DNA from: Burkholderia singularis | GTDB lineage: Bacteria > Pseudomonadota > Gammaproteobacteria > Burkholderiales > Burkholderiaceae | NCBI RefSeq assembly: GCF_900176645.1 | Contig: NZ_FXAN01000033.1 | Coordinates: 57,776-121,775 of the forward strand | Reading direction: 5' to 3' | DNA: 64,000 nt | In this document: one piece after another, positions 10,141 to 19,002 of the stretch | How the letters are laid out: every line of letters begins with the position of its first letter | Numbering within the stretch: position 1 is the first letter of the stretch | The notes under the pieces: model-generated | What the model was told of the DNA's origin: nothing | What the model saw: the letters and a program-made list of their open reading frames with translations, nothing else | Databases searched by the model: none | Program-made: the position numbers and the translations under genes

Positions 10141-11087
10141 TCGAATACCCCGCGCAGCGCCAGCCCGAACGCCACTGCAAAGCCCGGCGACCGGGCGAAC
10201 ACATCGTCGACCGAGCCGAGCGGCGCGCAAGCCGCGCATTCGAACGGCAAAGCAATGCAGCCAAGCAAATCGCCGACGTCCGCGAGCGAAACCCGCGCAC
10301 TGCCGAACGATTCGAGATCGCCGGCGACGAATGCGCAACGCGGCGCACCGGCCTGCGCAAGCGCGCGCAACGCATCGGCGGGATGCTCATGCTCGGGAGC
10401 CGGATAGCGGGCCTGCGCGGCGATGGCGTCACCGCAAATGAGCCAGCCGTGCATGCCGCCGTCGCCGATCCAGACGGCAAGATACGGCTCGCCGCCGTCG
10501 ATTTCACGTGCGGCGGCATGACGAACGGCCCGCAGTGCCGCAGGCGGCTCGCCGTCGATTGCAACGAGCTCGACGCCGGCCGATGCAGCCGCGTCGATGC
10601 GCACGTCGAGATGCGCGTGCGCCGCCGCCGCGAATGCGACTTCGCCCGGCGCCGCTGTATCGCCGATGTCCCAATCGACTGCCAGTGCGTCGCGCGCCAG
10701 CCCCGTGAGCTGCTCGGCCGCCGCACGCACGGCGGGCTCGATGCCCGCCCGCGACGCGCCGCGCGGCCACGAAAGCGTCGCCATCGAAAACGCGCCGTCC
10801 GGTATCGCCATCACGCCCGGGATGGGCCTTCGGCGCCAGCCGCCGGCCGGCCGCGTCAGCGCGGTACCGCCCAGCACGGCCGACAGCGCGGCCGACACCG
10901 CCTGCCAGCCGCCATCGTCGGGCGTGTCGAACGCGCCGGCGGGCAACGGTCGCGCATCAAGCGCCTCGATCCGCAATGCGCCGCCGTGCCCCCGCCGGCT
11001 CAGCACCGCAACGCGCACCGCGCGCCGGCTCACGTCGATCCCCGCCGCCATCCGGCGGCCGAGCGCCCACCACGAACGTCCCTGCAT
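10137..11087 (-). CDS. pilM: Type IV pilus assembly protein PilM
   Basis: A 316-residue actin-like cytoplasmic protein (MAAGIDVSRRAVRVAVLSRRG near the N-terminus matches the phosphate-1 region of the actin fold, and LAVWIGDGGMHGWLICGDAI the second). The start at 11085-11087 is preceded by GGAGGG at ideal spacing. It is the first gene of the pilMN(OP)Q-aroKB cluster, divergent from mrcA. Sequence conservation with characterised PilM looks modest; the assignment leans on gene order and the actin-like motifs. Confidence 0.82.
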   Translation of the reverse strand: MQGRSWWALGRRMAAGIDVSRRAVRVAVLSRRGHGGALRIEALDARPLPAGAFDTPDDGGWQAVSAALSAVLGGTALTRPAGGWRRRPIPGVMAIPDGAFSMATLSWPRGASRAGIEPAVRAAAEQLTGLARDALAVDWDIGDTAAPGEVAFAAAAHAHLDVRIDAAASAGVELVAIDGEPPAALRAVRHAAAREIDGGEPYLAVWIGDGGMHGWLICGDAIAAQARYPAPEHEHPADALRALAQAGAPRCAFVAGDLESFGSARVSLADVGDLLGCIALPFECAACAPLGSVDDVFARSPGFAVAFGLALRGVFE

Positions 11088-11302
11088 CGCTTGCCCTCCA
11101 TGAACGCACTCCGGCCGGAGCACGGTATGGAGCCATTTTGCGAAGCCGCCGATGCGGCCGGGAGTCGGCCGAATGGCTAACGAGTGCCTTCCGGATGCGC
11201 AATCGCCCATCAAGCGCGCTACAGTGAATCGTCGGCGCCGCGCCCCGGCCGTGCGTCGGCTTCCGGTCAGCCAGCGTCCGGAGTGCGCCCAAACCGGGCG
11301 GC

Positions 11303-11308
11303 TATAAT
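11303..11308 (+). promoter_or_regulatory. Perfect -10 hexamer upstream of mrcA
   Basis: TATAAT lies 26 bases before the chosen mrcA ATG. The predicted transcript would begin around 11315, giving a leader of only about 20 nt. No good -35 hexamer is visible at the right spacing, so activity is uncertain. Confidence 0.5.
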
Positions 11309-11334
11309 CGCGGGACCGTATTTTTGGTGTGCCT

Positions 11335-13734
11335 ATGCAATCCACGAATCCTACGCCTCAGCCTTCGTCGCCCGAGTCCCGCCGACGCCCGTTGTGGCTG
11401 AAGCTGCTCGTCGGCGTCGCCGGCCTGGGCGTGGCGCTCGCCGTTTGCGCCGGGCTCGTGCTCCTCTACGCGCTCGTCGTCGTCTCGCCCAACATCCCGT
11501 CGCTCGATGCGTTGACCGACTACCGCCCGAAGGTGCCGCTGCGCATCTATACGGCCGATCACGTGCTGATAGGCGAGTTCGGCGAGGAGCGGCGCGACAT
11601 CGTCCACCTGCAAGACGTGCCCGATTCGCTGAAAAAAGCCGTGCTGGCGATCGAGGATGCGCGCTTTTACGAGCACGGCGGCGTCGATCTGACCGGCATT
11701 ATCCGCGCGAGCGTCGTGGCGCTGACCAACGGCCACGCGTCGCAAGGCGCGAGCACGATCACGATGCAGGTCGCGCGCAACTTCTTCCTGTCGAGCGAAA
11801 AAACGTACACGCGCAAGATCTACGAGATGCTGCTCGCGTACAAGATCGAGCACGCGCTCACGAAGGATCAGATTCTCGAGGTCTATATGAATCAGATCTA
11901 TCTGGGCCAGCGCGCATACGGTTTCGCCGCCGCCGCGCACGCTTATTTCGACAAGGATCTGAAGGACATCACGCTCGCGCAGGCCGCCATGCTCGCGGGG
12001 CTGCCGAAGGCGCCGTCGGCGTACAACCCGGTTGCCAACCCCAAGCGCGCGAAAGTGCGTCAGCAATACATCCTTCAGCGGATGCTCGAACTCAATTTCA
12101 TCACGCAGGCGCAATATGACGAGGCGACCGCCGAGCCGCTCGTCATCAAAAGCCCGAGCCGCGTCTACAGCGTGCATGCAGAATACGTCGCCGAAATGGT
12201 GCGGCAAATGATGTACGCGCAATACAAGGACGAAGCGTATACGCGCGGGCTGAGCGTGACGACGACGATTGATTCCGCCGATCAGACGCTCGCCTATCAC
12301 GCGCTGCGCAACGGCATCCTCGCGTATGACCGGCGGCGAGGCTATCGCGGGCCGGAAGGCTTCACCGAGCTGCCCGCGAACGCCGACGATCGCGAACAGG
12401 CGATCGACGACGCGCTCGCCAACCATCCGGACAACGGCGAGCTGCTCGCGGCCGTCGTCACCGACGCGAGCCCGCGCCAGGTTCGCGTCGTGCTCGCCAA
12501 CGGCAGCGACGCGACGCTCGACGGCGACAACCTGCGCTTCGCCGCCAGCGCTCTGTCGTCGAACACGCCACAGAACAAACGGATTCGTCCCGGCGCGATC
12601 GTGCGCGTCATCAAGAACGACGACGGCTCATGGGCAATCGCGCAGCTGCCGCAAGTGGAAGGCGCGTTCGTTTCGATCGTCCCGCAGAACGGCGCGATCC
12701 GCGCGCTGATCGGCGGCTTCGATTTCAACAAAAACAAGTTCAACCACGTGACGCAGGCGTGGCGGCAGCCCGGTTCGGCGTTCAAGCCGTTCATCTATTC
12801 GGCGTCGCTCGACAAGGGCCTTGGGCCGGCGACGATCATCAACGACGGCCCGCTGTACTTCAGTGCCGCAGAAACGGGCGGCCAGCCATGGGAGCCGAAA
12901 AACTACGGCGGCGGCTTCGACGGCCCGATGACGATGCGCACCGCGCTGCAACGTTCGCGCAATCTGGTGTCGATCCGGATCCTCCACCATATCGGCCCGA
13001 AATACGCGCAACAATACATCACCCGTTTCGGCTTCGATGCGGACCGCCACCCGGCCTATTTGCCGATGGCGCTCGGCGCAGGCCTCGTCACGCCGCTGCA
13101 GATGGCGGGGGCCTATTCCGTGTTCGCCAACGGCGGTTACCGGATCAATCCGTTCCTGATCGCCGAAATCACCGATCCGAACGGCAATGCCGTCGCACGT
13201 GCGCAGCCGCTCGTCGCTGAGCAGAACGCGCCGCTCGCGATCGATCAGCGCAACGCCTACGTGATGAACAGCCTGCTGCAAAGCGTCGCGCAGCGCGGCA
13301 CCGGCGCACGCACGAACGTGTTGAAACGCACCGATCTCGGCGGTAAGACCGGTACGACGAACGATTCGCGCGACGCCTGGTTTTGCGGCTATCAGCACAC
13401 CCTCGCGGCGGTCGCGTGGATCGGCTACGACAATCCGCGCAGCCTCGGCGACAAGGAAACCGGCGGCGGACTCGCGCTGCCTGTCTGGATCGACTACATG
13501 GGCCCCGCGCTCAAGAATGTGCCGCCATACAAAATGCCAATGCCCGATGGCATCAAAACGCTCGGCAACGAACTGTATTTCGATCAGTTCACGCCGGGCC
13601 ACGGGTTCGTGTCGACCGTCGGCGTGAGCCTGCCGGCTGCGTCATCGTCCGACGATTCGGAAGACTCGGCCCCGTCGCACGTCAACGAACAGGAAAAGCA
13701 GGACATCATGAACCTGTTCCGCGGCGGCAACTGA
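11335..13734 (+). CDS. mrcA: Penicillin-binding protein 1A (bifunctional transglycosylase/transpeptidase)
   Basis: A 799-residue class A PBP. After a Pro/Ser-rich cytoplasmic head comes one membrane span (LKLLVGVAGLGVALAVCAGL). The glycosyltransferase domain shows AIEDARFYEHGGVD and QGASTITMQVARNFF; the OB-like insert follows; the transpeptidase has the active-site motif QPGSAFKPF, then SRN, and GGKTGTTNDSRDAWF. It polymerises and crosslinks peptidoglycan in the periplasm. An in-frame GTG lies 6 bases upstream of the chosen ATG. It is divergent from pilM, a common arrangement in proteobacteria. Confidence 0.96.
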   Translation: MQSTNPTPQPSSPESRRRPLWLKLLVGVAGLGVALAVCAGLVLLYALVVVSPNIPSLDALTDYRPKVPLRIYTADHVLIGEFGEERRDIVHLQDVPDSLKKAVLAIEDARFYEHGGVDLTGIIRASVVALTNGHASQGASTITMQVARNFFLSSEKTYTRKIYEMLLAYKIEHALTKDQILEVYMNQIYLGQRAYGFAAAAHAYFDKDLKDITLAQAAMLAGLPKAPSAYNPVANPKRAKVRQQYILQRMLELNFITQAQYDEATAEPLVIKSPSRVYSVHAEYVAEMVRQMMYAQYKDEAYTRGLSVTTTIDSADQTLAYHALRNGILAYDRRRGYRGPEGFTELPANADDREQAIDDALANHPDNGELLAAVVTDASPRQVRVVLANGSDATLDGDNLRFAASALSSNTPQNKRIRPGAIVRVIKNDDGSWAIAQLPQVEGAFVSIVPQNGAIRALIGGFDFNKNKFNHVTQAWRQPGSAFKPFIYSASLDKGLGPATIINDGPLYFSAAETGGQPWEPKNYGGGFDGPMTMRTALQRSRNLVSIRILHHIGPKYAQQYITRFGFDADRHPAYLPMALGAGLVTPLQMAGAYSVFANGGYRINPFLIAEITDPNGNAVARAQPLVAEQNAPLAIDQRNAYVMNSLLQSVAQRGTGARTNVLKRTDLGGKTGTTNDSRDAWFCGYQHTLAAVAWIGYDNPRSLGDKETGGGLALPVWIDYMGPALKNVPPYKMPMPDGIKTLGNELYFDQFTPGHGFVSTVGVSLPAASSSDDSEDSAPSHVNEQEKQDIMNLFRGGN

Positions 13735-13781
13735 CGCCGCGGCTGCCAACGCGCCGCGCCATCGAGGCCCGGTGGCGGCAA

Positions 13782-13819
13782 CAAACGACAAAGCGGCCCC
13801 AGGGCCGCTTTGTCGTTTG
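13782..13819. terminator. Bidirectional intrinsic terminator between mrcA and cyaY
   Basis: An 18-bp perfect inverted repeat (13782-13799 with 13802-13819; about 16 bp paired around a 4-base loop). The arms contain AAACGACAAAGCGGCC, so A/T runs flank a GC core in both orientations. It separates the convergent mrcA and cyaY genes. Confidence 0.85.
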
Positions 13820-13854
13820 GAAAACGCGTGGCCGGCGCGCCGGCCACGCGCGCA

Positions 13855-14181
13855 TCACATGTGAAACGTCACCGGCGTGCCGGCCTGCTGGGTCGCATAA
13901 CCGGTCAATGCATCGAAGAACTCCTGCCCGGTGCGGGTATCGCGCCACCTGCCGTCGACGAACCGGTAGTGGAAACCGCCCGCCTTCGCGGCAATCCACA
14001 CCTCCTGCATAGGCGGCTGCAGGTTGATGATGATCTTCGAACCGTTTTCGAACGTCAGCGTCAGCACGCTGCCGTTGCGTTCGAGATCGATGTCGGCGTC
14101 GCCTTCATTGACTTCGTCGACCGAGCGCTCAACGGCCGCCAGCACGGCCTCGGCGCGGGTCAGGTATTCAGTGTCGGGCAT
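13855..14181 (-). CDS. cyaY: Frataxin-like iron donor CyaY
   Basis: A 108-residue frataxin homologue with the acidic first helix that binds iron ([12 protein letters not shown]) and the family signature [19 protein letters not shown], ending [14 protein letters not shown]. It works in the cytoplasm with IscS/IscU in Fe-S cluster assembly. It is divergent from lptM with only 36 bp between the two starts. Confidence 0.95.
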   Translation of the reverse strand: MPDTEYLTRAEAVLAAVERSVDEVNEGDADIDLERNGSVLTLTFENGSKIIINLQPPMQEVWIAAKAGGFHYRFVDGRWRDTRTGQEFFDALTGYATQQAGTPVTFHM

Positions 14182-14189
14182 GCTAAACT
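14181..14189 (+). promoter_or_regulatory. Candidate extended -10 for lptM-lysA
   Basis: TGCTAAACT (TGn plus TAAACT) lies at the cyaY start codon and would start transcription near 14196, about 22 nt before the lptM ATG. No clear -35 element is visible. Confidence 0.35.
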
Positions 14190-14217
14190 CTATCGATTCA
14201 ATTGTTTAGGGACGGTC

Positions 14218-14496
14218 ATGCGAATTGCTTGGCAAATGCGCGCTTTGCCGATCAGCGCGATTGTAGCGGCTTTGATGCTAGCAGGCTGCGGTCAGCGTGG
14301 CCCGTTGTACTTACCGGAAGTGCCGCCGCTGCCACCCAAGCCGATCGAGCGCGCGCAGCCGCCCGCGGATGCCGCCGATGCGGCTTCGTCCGACGACGGC
14401 AGCGCAGCTGACTCGCCGCTCGCGCTGTCGCCCGAATTGTCGGCGCAGCGGGCGTCGAAAGCCATGCCCGCTTCCGGTGCGTCTTCCGCTCAATAA
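14218..14496 (+). CDS. lptM: LptM-like small lipoprotein (LPS translocon maturation chaperone; LppL/YifL type)
   Basis: A 92-residue lipoprotein. The signal peptide ends in the lipobox LAGC with the acylated Cys at residue 24, followed by the family hallmark GQRGPLYLP. The rest is a Pro/Ala/Ser-rich unstructured tail. In enterobacteria LptM assists disulfide maturation of LptD. It sits immediately upstream of lysA (10 bp), the conserved cyaY-lptM-lysA neighbourhood. AGGGAC precedes the ATG. Confidence 0.85.
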   Translation: MRIAWQMRALPISAIVAALMLAGCGQRGPLYLPEVPPLPPKPIERAQPPADAADAASSDDGSAADSPLALSPELSAQRASKAMPASGASSAQ

Positions 14497-14506
14497 CCGA
14501 ACTCGC

Positions 14507-15775
14507 ATGAATCAACCCGCATTCGATTATGTCGACGGCACGCTCCACGTGGAGCGCGTGCCTGCCGAAGCGCTCGCCGAGCGCTTCGGCACCCCGCTGT
14601 TCGTCTATTCGCGCGCCGCGCTCACCGCCGCCTATGACGCTTATGCTCAGGCCTGCGCGGGCCGCCGCGCGACGATTCACTTCGCGGTGAAATCGAACGG
14701 CAATCTCGGCGTGCTCAACGTGTTTGCGCGCCTGGGCGCGGGCTTCGACATCGTGTCGGGCGGCGAACTTGCCCGCGTGCTCGCGGCGGGCGGCCAGGCG
14801 CGGAACACGGTGTTCTCCGGCGTCGGCAAGAGCGCGGATGAGATGCGCGTCGCACTCGATGTGGGCGTGAAATGCTTCAACGTCGAATCGATCCCCGAAC
14901 TCGACCGGTTGAACGCCGTCGCGGCGTCGCTCGGCAAGCGCGCGCCCGTGTCGCTGCGCGTGAATCCGGACGTCGATCCGAAAACGCACCCCTACATCTC
15001 GACCGGCCTGAAGGCGAACAAGTTCGGCATCGCGTTCGACGACGCGCGCGCCGCTTACCGGACGGCGGCCGCTCTGCCGAACCTCGACGTGATCGGCATC
15101 GACTGCCACATCGGCTCGCAAATCACCGAGCTGAGCCCGTATCTCGACGCGCTCGACAAACTGCTCGATCTCGTCGAGCAGGTCGAGGCGGACGGCGTGA
15201 CGATCCGCCATGTCGATGTCGGCGGCGGGCTCGGCATCGTGTACGACGCGGAAACGCCGCCCGATATCGGCAGCTATGTGCGCGCGGTGCTCGATCGCAT
15301 CGACGCGCGCGGACACGGCCATCGCGAAGTGTGGTTCGAGCCGGGCCGCTCGCTGACGGGCAACGCGGGTGTGCTGCTCACGCGGGTCGAATTTCTGAAG
15401 CAGGGCGAGGAAAAGAACTTCTCGATCGTCGATGCCGCGATGAACGATCTCGCGCGCCCGACGATGTACGACGCGTATCATGCGATCGATCCGGTGAAGC
15501 CGCGCACCGACGTCGCGCCTGCGGTCTACGATGTCGTGGGCCCCGTCTGCGAAAGCGGCGATTGGCTCGGCCGCGAGCGCACGCTGGCGATCGAGCCCGG
15601 CGATCTGCTCGCGATCCGCTCGACGGGCGCCTACGGATTCACGATGAGCTCCAACTACAACGCGCGGCCACGCGCGGCCGAGGTGATCGTCGACGGCGCT
15701 AACGCGCATCTCGTGCGGTCACGCGAAACGATCGAGAGCCTGTTCGAGCACGAGACGATCCTGCCAGAGGGTTGA
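14507..15775 (+). CDS. lysA: Diaminopimelate decarboxylase
   Basis: A 422-residue fold-III PLP enzyme converting meso-diaminopimelate to lysine. The PLP lysine is K62 in FAVKSN; HIGSQI, the glycine-rich DVGGGLGI, EPGRS and the active-site GPVCESGDW are all present. The ATG at 14507-14509 matches the family N-terminus (MNQPAFDYVDGTLHVE). It is followed by a hairpin terminator. Confidence 0.96.
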   Translation: MNQPAFDYVDGTLHVERVPAEALAERFGTPLFVYSRAALTAAYDAYAQACAGRRATIHFAVKSNGNLGVLNVFARLGAGFDIVSGGELARVLAAGGQARNTVFSGVGKSADEMRVALDVGVKCFNVESIPELDRLNAVAASLGKRAPVSLRVNPDVDPKTHPYISTGLKANKFGIAFDDARAAYRTAAALPNLDVIGIDCHIGSQITELSPYLDALDKLLDLVEQVEADGVTIRHVDVGGGLGIVYDAETPPDIGSYVRAVLDRIDARGHGHREVWFEPGRSLTGNAGVLLTRVEFLKQGEEKNFSIVDAAMNDLARPTMYDAYHAIDPVKPRTDVAPAVYDVVGPVCESGDWLGRERTLAIEPGDLLAIRSTGAYGFTMSSNYNARPRAAEVIVDGANAHLVRSRETIESLFEHETILPEG

Positions 15776-15840
15776 GCGGCGAAGTACACGAAGGAAGCCT
15801 GCTGACGCGCGCATCCGGAATTCATCGTCCGCAGACCGAA

Positions 15841-15875
15841 GGCGATGTCCGTTCACCGGACATCGCCCTTTTATT
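15841..15875 (+). terminator. Intrinsic terminator after lysA
   Basis: An 11-bp stem GGCGATGTCCG / CGGACATCGCC (15841-15851 with 15857-15867) with a 5-base loop, followed directly by CTTTTATTT. Confidence 0.85.
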
Positions 15876-15926
15876 TGGCCATCGGACAATCCGGCCCGCG
15901 CCCGCATCGCGCGCGGCGCAGCCGGC

Positions 15927-16616
15927 CTACGCGCGCCGCCAGCGCTCCCGCGCCCAGAGCAGCAGACGCCAGCCAAGCAGCGCGACGACGATCGCGCCAT
16001 ACAGCTTCGGCAGCGCGAGATCGTGCTTGCCCGCCTTCATCCACCAGAAATGCAGGATGCCGAACGATGCGATCAGATAGATCGCGCGGTGCAGCGTCTG
16101 CCAGTGCCTGCCGAGCCGCCGCGCGGCCGCGCGCGGCGACGTCGCGGCGAGCGGGATCAGCAGCACGAACGCGGCGAACCCCACGGTGATGAACGGGCGC
16201 TTTACGATATCCTTCGCAATCTCCATCAGGTCGAACCATTTGTCGAACCAGATGTATGTCGTGAAATGCAGCGCCGCGTAAAAAAACGCGTAAAGCCCGA
16301 GCATGCGCCGCAGCCGCAGCAGCGCGTTGACGCCCGTTAGCCGCCGCAGCGGCGTGACGGCGAGCGTGATGCACAGAAACACGAGTGTCCAGAGCCCTGT
16401 CGAGCGCGTGATGAATTCGATCGGATTCGCGCCGAGCTGACCTGTCGCGCCGAAAAACACGATCCGCGCGAGCGGGTACAACGAAGCGGCGAATACCGCC
16501 ACCTTCACGGGCATGAGCCATTGCGGCACGCCGTTCGTGCGGCCTGCGCCGCGGCGCGTCGCGTTGCCGCTGGAGTCCGCGCTTGCGTTCGTCTTTGCGA
16601 ATGCCGTCGGTTGCAT
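15927..16616 (-). CDS. msrQ: Heme-binding membrane subunit of methionine sulfoxide reductase MsrPQ
   Basis: A 229-residue (from the ATG at 16614-16616) six-span membrane protein of the ferric reductase-like family. The predicted heme-ligand histidines are in AALHFTTY and HWQTLHRAIYLIASFGILHF. It passes electrons from the quinone pool to MsrP for repair of periplasmic methionine sulfoxide. The chosen start has GGAG six bases upstream; an ATG four codons earlier (16626-16628) lacks a good site. msrP ends only 22 bp upstream. Confidence 0.92.
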   Translation of the reverse strand: MQPTAFAKTNASADSSGNATRRGAGRTNGVPQWLMPVKVAVFAASLYPLARIVFFGATGQLGANPIEFITRSTGLWTLVFLCITLAVTPLRRLTGVNALLRLRRMLGLYAFFYAALHFTTYIWFDKWFDLMEIAKDIVKRPFITVGFAAFVLLIPLAATSPRAAARRLGRHWQTLHRAIYLIASFGILHFWWMKAGKHDLALPKLYGAIVVALLGWRLLLWARERWRRA

Positions 16617-16638
16617 GGGATTCTCCATTCGCCAAGAC

Positions 16639-17637
16639 TCAAAAATAACGCTTCAGATCCATGCCGCGATACATCGACGCGACCCATTCGCCATAACCGT
16701 TGTACATCAGCGTCTTGCGCTTCGGCGTAAAGAAGCCGTCGTCGCCGATGCGCCGCTCGGTCGCCTGGCTCCAACGCGGATGATCGACATTCGGATTGAC
16801 GTTCGAATAGAAGCCGTATTCGTTCGATGCGTATGTATTCCAGCTCGTCGGCGGCTGACGCTCGACGAAACGGATCTTCACGATCGACTTCGCGCTCTTG
16901 AAGCCGTACTTCCACGGCACGATCAACCGCACCGGCGCGCCGTTCTGGTTCGGCAACACCTGGCCGTAGACGCCCATCGTCAGCAATGTCAGCGGGTTCA
17001 TCGCCTCGTCCATGCGCAGCCCTTCCGAATACGGCCAATCGAGGATCGGCGCGGATAGTCCGGGCATTTGCGAAGGATCGGCGAGCGTGATGAACTGCAC
17101 GAATTTCGCGTTGCCGGTCGGCTCGACGCGCTTGATGAGTTCGGCAAGCGGAAAGCCGATCCACGGCATCACCATCGACCAGCCCTCGACACAGCGATGC
17201 CGGTACACACGCTCCTCGAGCGGCGCGAGCTTCAGCAACTCGTCGATGTCGTACACCTTCGGCCGCTTGATCTCGCCTTCGACCGACACGCGCCACGGAT
17301 GCGGCCGGAGTGTGCCGGCATTGCGCGCCGGATCGCTCTTATCGGTGCCGAATTCGTAGAAATTGTTGTAGGTCGTGATGTCCTTGAACGGCGTGACCTT
17401 GTCCGGCACGACGAACTTCGGATTGGTCTGCGCGGCAAGCTTGCGCGCCTTCGCGTCGGGCGACGCGTATTCGGCGAACGCCAGTCCGGGCGCGCTGCCG
17501 GCAAGCCCGCCCGCGGCGACGGCGCCCGCCGCCCGTAAGATCCGGCGTCGATTCTCGAAAACCGCTTGCGGCGTGATTTCGCTGCGTGGAATGTCGTCGC
17601 CGGCGAGCGCCGCACGCAGCGTGTTTCTGATCATCAT
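16639..17637 (-). CDS. msrP: Periplasmic methionine sulfoxide reductase catalytic subunit (molybdoprotein)
   Basis: A 332-residue Mo-molybdopterin protein (YedY family). A twin-arginine motif NRRRIL at residues 29-34 marks Tat export of the folded enzyme. The molybdenum-ligating cysteine is C149 in [20 protein letters not shown]. The start at 17635-17637 has GGAG seven bases upstream; two ATGs are adjacent. It forms an operon with msrQ downstream. Confidence 0.95.
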   Translation of the reverse strand: MMIRNTLRAALAGDDIPRSEITPQAVFENRRRILRAAGAVAAGGLAGSAPGLAFAEYASPDAKARKLAAQTNPKFVVPDKVTPFKDITTYNNFYEFGTDKSDPARNAGTLRPHPWRVSVEGEIKRPKVYDIDELLKLAPLEERVYRHRCVEGWSMVMPWIGFPLAELIKRVEPTGNAKFVQFITLADPSQMPGLSAPILDWPYSEGLRMDEAMNPLTLLTMGVYGQVLPNQNGAPVRLIVPWKYGFKSAKSIVKIRFVERQPPTSWNTYASNEYGFYSNVNPNVDHPRWSQATERRIGDDGFFTPKRKTLMYNGYGEWVASMYRGMDLKRYF

Positions 17638-17740
17638 AGTGATGCTCCGTTCTGTCCGGCGACGCGCGCTTCGCTCGCCAAAACGTTAGACCCGATTTCG
17701 CACCGCCTGTTCGCCGGCATCGCGCCAAACCGCCGGTGCA

Positions 17741-17776
17741 AGAAAAAACCGCCGAGCATTGAATGCGTCGGCGGTT
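17741..17776 (-). terminator. Intrinsic terminator after ccsB
   Basis: The stem AACCGCCGA / TCGGCGGTT (17747-17755 with 17768-17776) with an inner GCATT/AATGC pairing, followed on the minus strand by a run of six T. It lies 25 bp after the ccsB stop and separates it from msrP. Confidence 0.85.
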
Positions 17777-17801
17777 ATTAGTCGTGCGAGCGGCGCGGAT
17801 C

Positions 17802-18998
17802 TTACAGCTTGCCGTAACTATGCAAGCCGGACAGAAACATATTGACGCCGAGGAACGCGAACGTCGTGACGAGCAGGCCCGTCAACGCCCACCAAGCGGC
17901 AACCGCGCCGCGCAGCCCTTTCATCAGACGCATGTGCAGCCACGCCGCATAGTTCAGCCAGACGATCAGCGCCCAGGTTTCCTTCGGGTCCCAGCTCCAG
18001 TAACCGCCCCATGCCTCGGCTGCCCACAACGCGCCGAGAATCGTGGCGATCGTGAAGAACGCGAAGCCGACCGCGATCGACTTGTACATCACGTCGTCGA
18101 GCACGTCGAGCGCGGGCAGCCGATCGGCCAGCATGCCGCGCTCCTTGAGCAGATACGCAACGGCGACCATCGCAGACAACGCAAAGCTGCCATAGCCGAT
18201 GAAATTCGCGGGCACGTGGATTTTCATCCACCAGCTTTGCAACGCGGGCACGAGCGGCTGGATCTGCTGCGCGTCGCGCGCGATCGAGTACCACATCAGG
18301 AAGCCGACCGCCGCGCTGATCACGAGCAGCACGAACGCGCCCATCGCGCGCGTGCCATAGTGCCCTTCGTAGTACAGATAGAGCAGCGCGGTGATCAAGC
18401 TGAACAGCACGAACACTTCATACAAGTTCGATACCGGAATATGGCCGATATCGGCGCCGATCAGATACGACTCGTACCAGCGCACCATCAGTCCGGTAAA
18501 CCCCATCAGCACGGCCGCCCATGTGAGCTTCTGACCAATCGCGCCACCCGAGCCCGAGCGTGACAACATGCCGATCCAGTAGAACACGGTCGCGAGCACG
18601 AACAGCGCGCTCATCCACAGAATCGCGGACTGGCTGGACAGGAAATATTTGAGCAGGAACGCCGAATCGGCGCGCGATAAGTCGCCCTGGTAAATCTGCA
18701 ACGACAGCAGCGACAGCGCGGCGATCGCCGCCATCAAGAGCCGCGCGGGCTTCCAGCGCCAGCCCAGCGCGATGAGCGCGGGCACGGTGCCGATCAGCAC
18801 GGCCTTGTCGTAATAATTCATCTGCGCGCGGTAATGCGTAAGCGCGAAGCCCGCGCCGACGACGAGCGCCAGCGCGAACAGCCAGTCGATAGCCGACAAG
18901 CGCCGCAGGAACGGCCGCTCGTCAAAGGCCGGCGAGTCGGCCGGCGTTTCGGCGAGAGCGCGCGGCGCGCGCGATGACGATACTTGGGTCAGATCCAT
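17802..18998 (-). CDS. ccsB: Cytochrome c maturation heme-handling protein CcsB (CcsA/ResC type)
   Basis: A 398-residue multi-span membrane protein with the tryptophan-rich WWD heme-handling motif WGGYWSWDPKETWALIVWLN at residues 330-349 and flanking histidines (KIHVPANFIGY; AWLHMRL). With the ResB-like protein encoded just upstream it makes the System II heme exporter/ligase that attaches heme to CXXCH apocytochromes in the periplasm. The gap to the upstream gene is only 4 bp, indicating co-translation. Confidence 0.93.
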   Translation of the reverse strand: MDLTQVSSSRAPRALAETPADSPAFDERPFLRRLSAIDWLFALALVVGAGFALTHYRAQMNYYDKAVLIGTVPALIALGWRWKPARLLMAAIAALSLLSLQIYQGDLSRADSAFLLKYFLSSQSAILWMSALFVLATVFYWIGMLSRSGSGGAIGQKLTWAAVLMGFTGLMVRWYESYLIGADIGHIPVSNLYEVFVLFSLITALLYLYYEGHYGTRAMGAFVLLVISAAVGFLMWYSIARDAQQIQPLVPALQSWWMKIHVPANFIGYGSFALSAMVAVAYLLKERGMLADRLPALDVLDDVMYKSIAVGFAFFTIATILGALWAAEAWGGYWSWDPKETWALIVWLNYAAWLHMRLMKGLRGAVAAWWALTGLLVTTFAFLGVNMFLSGLHSYGKL

Positions 18999-19002
18999 GA
19001 TG

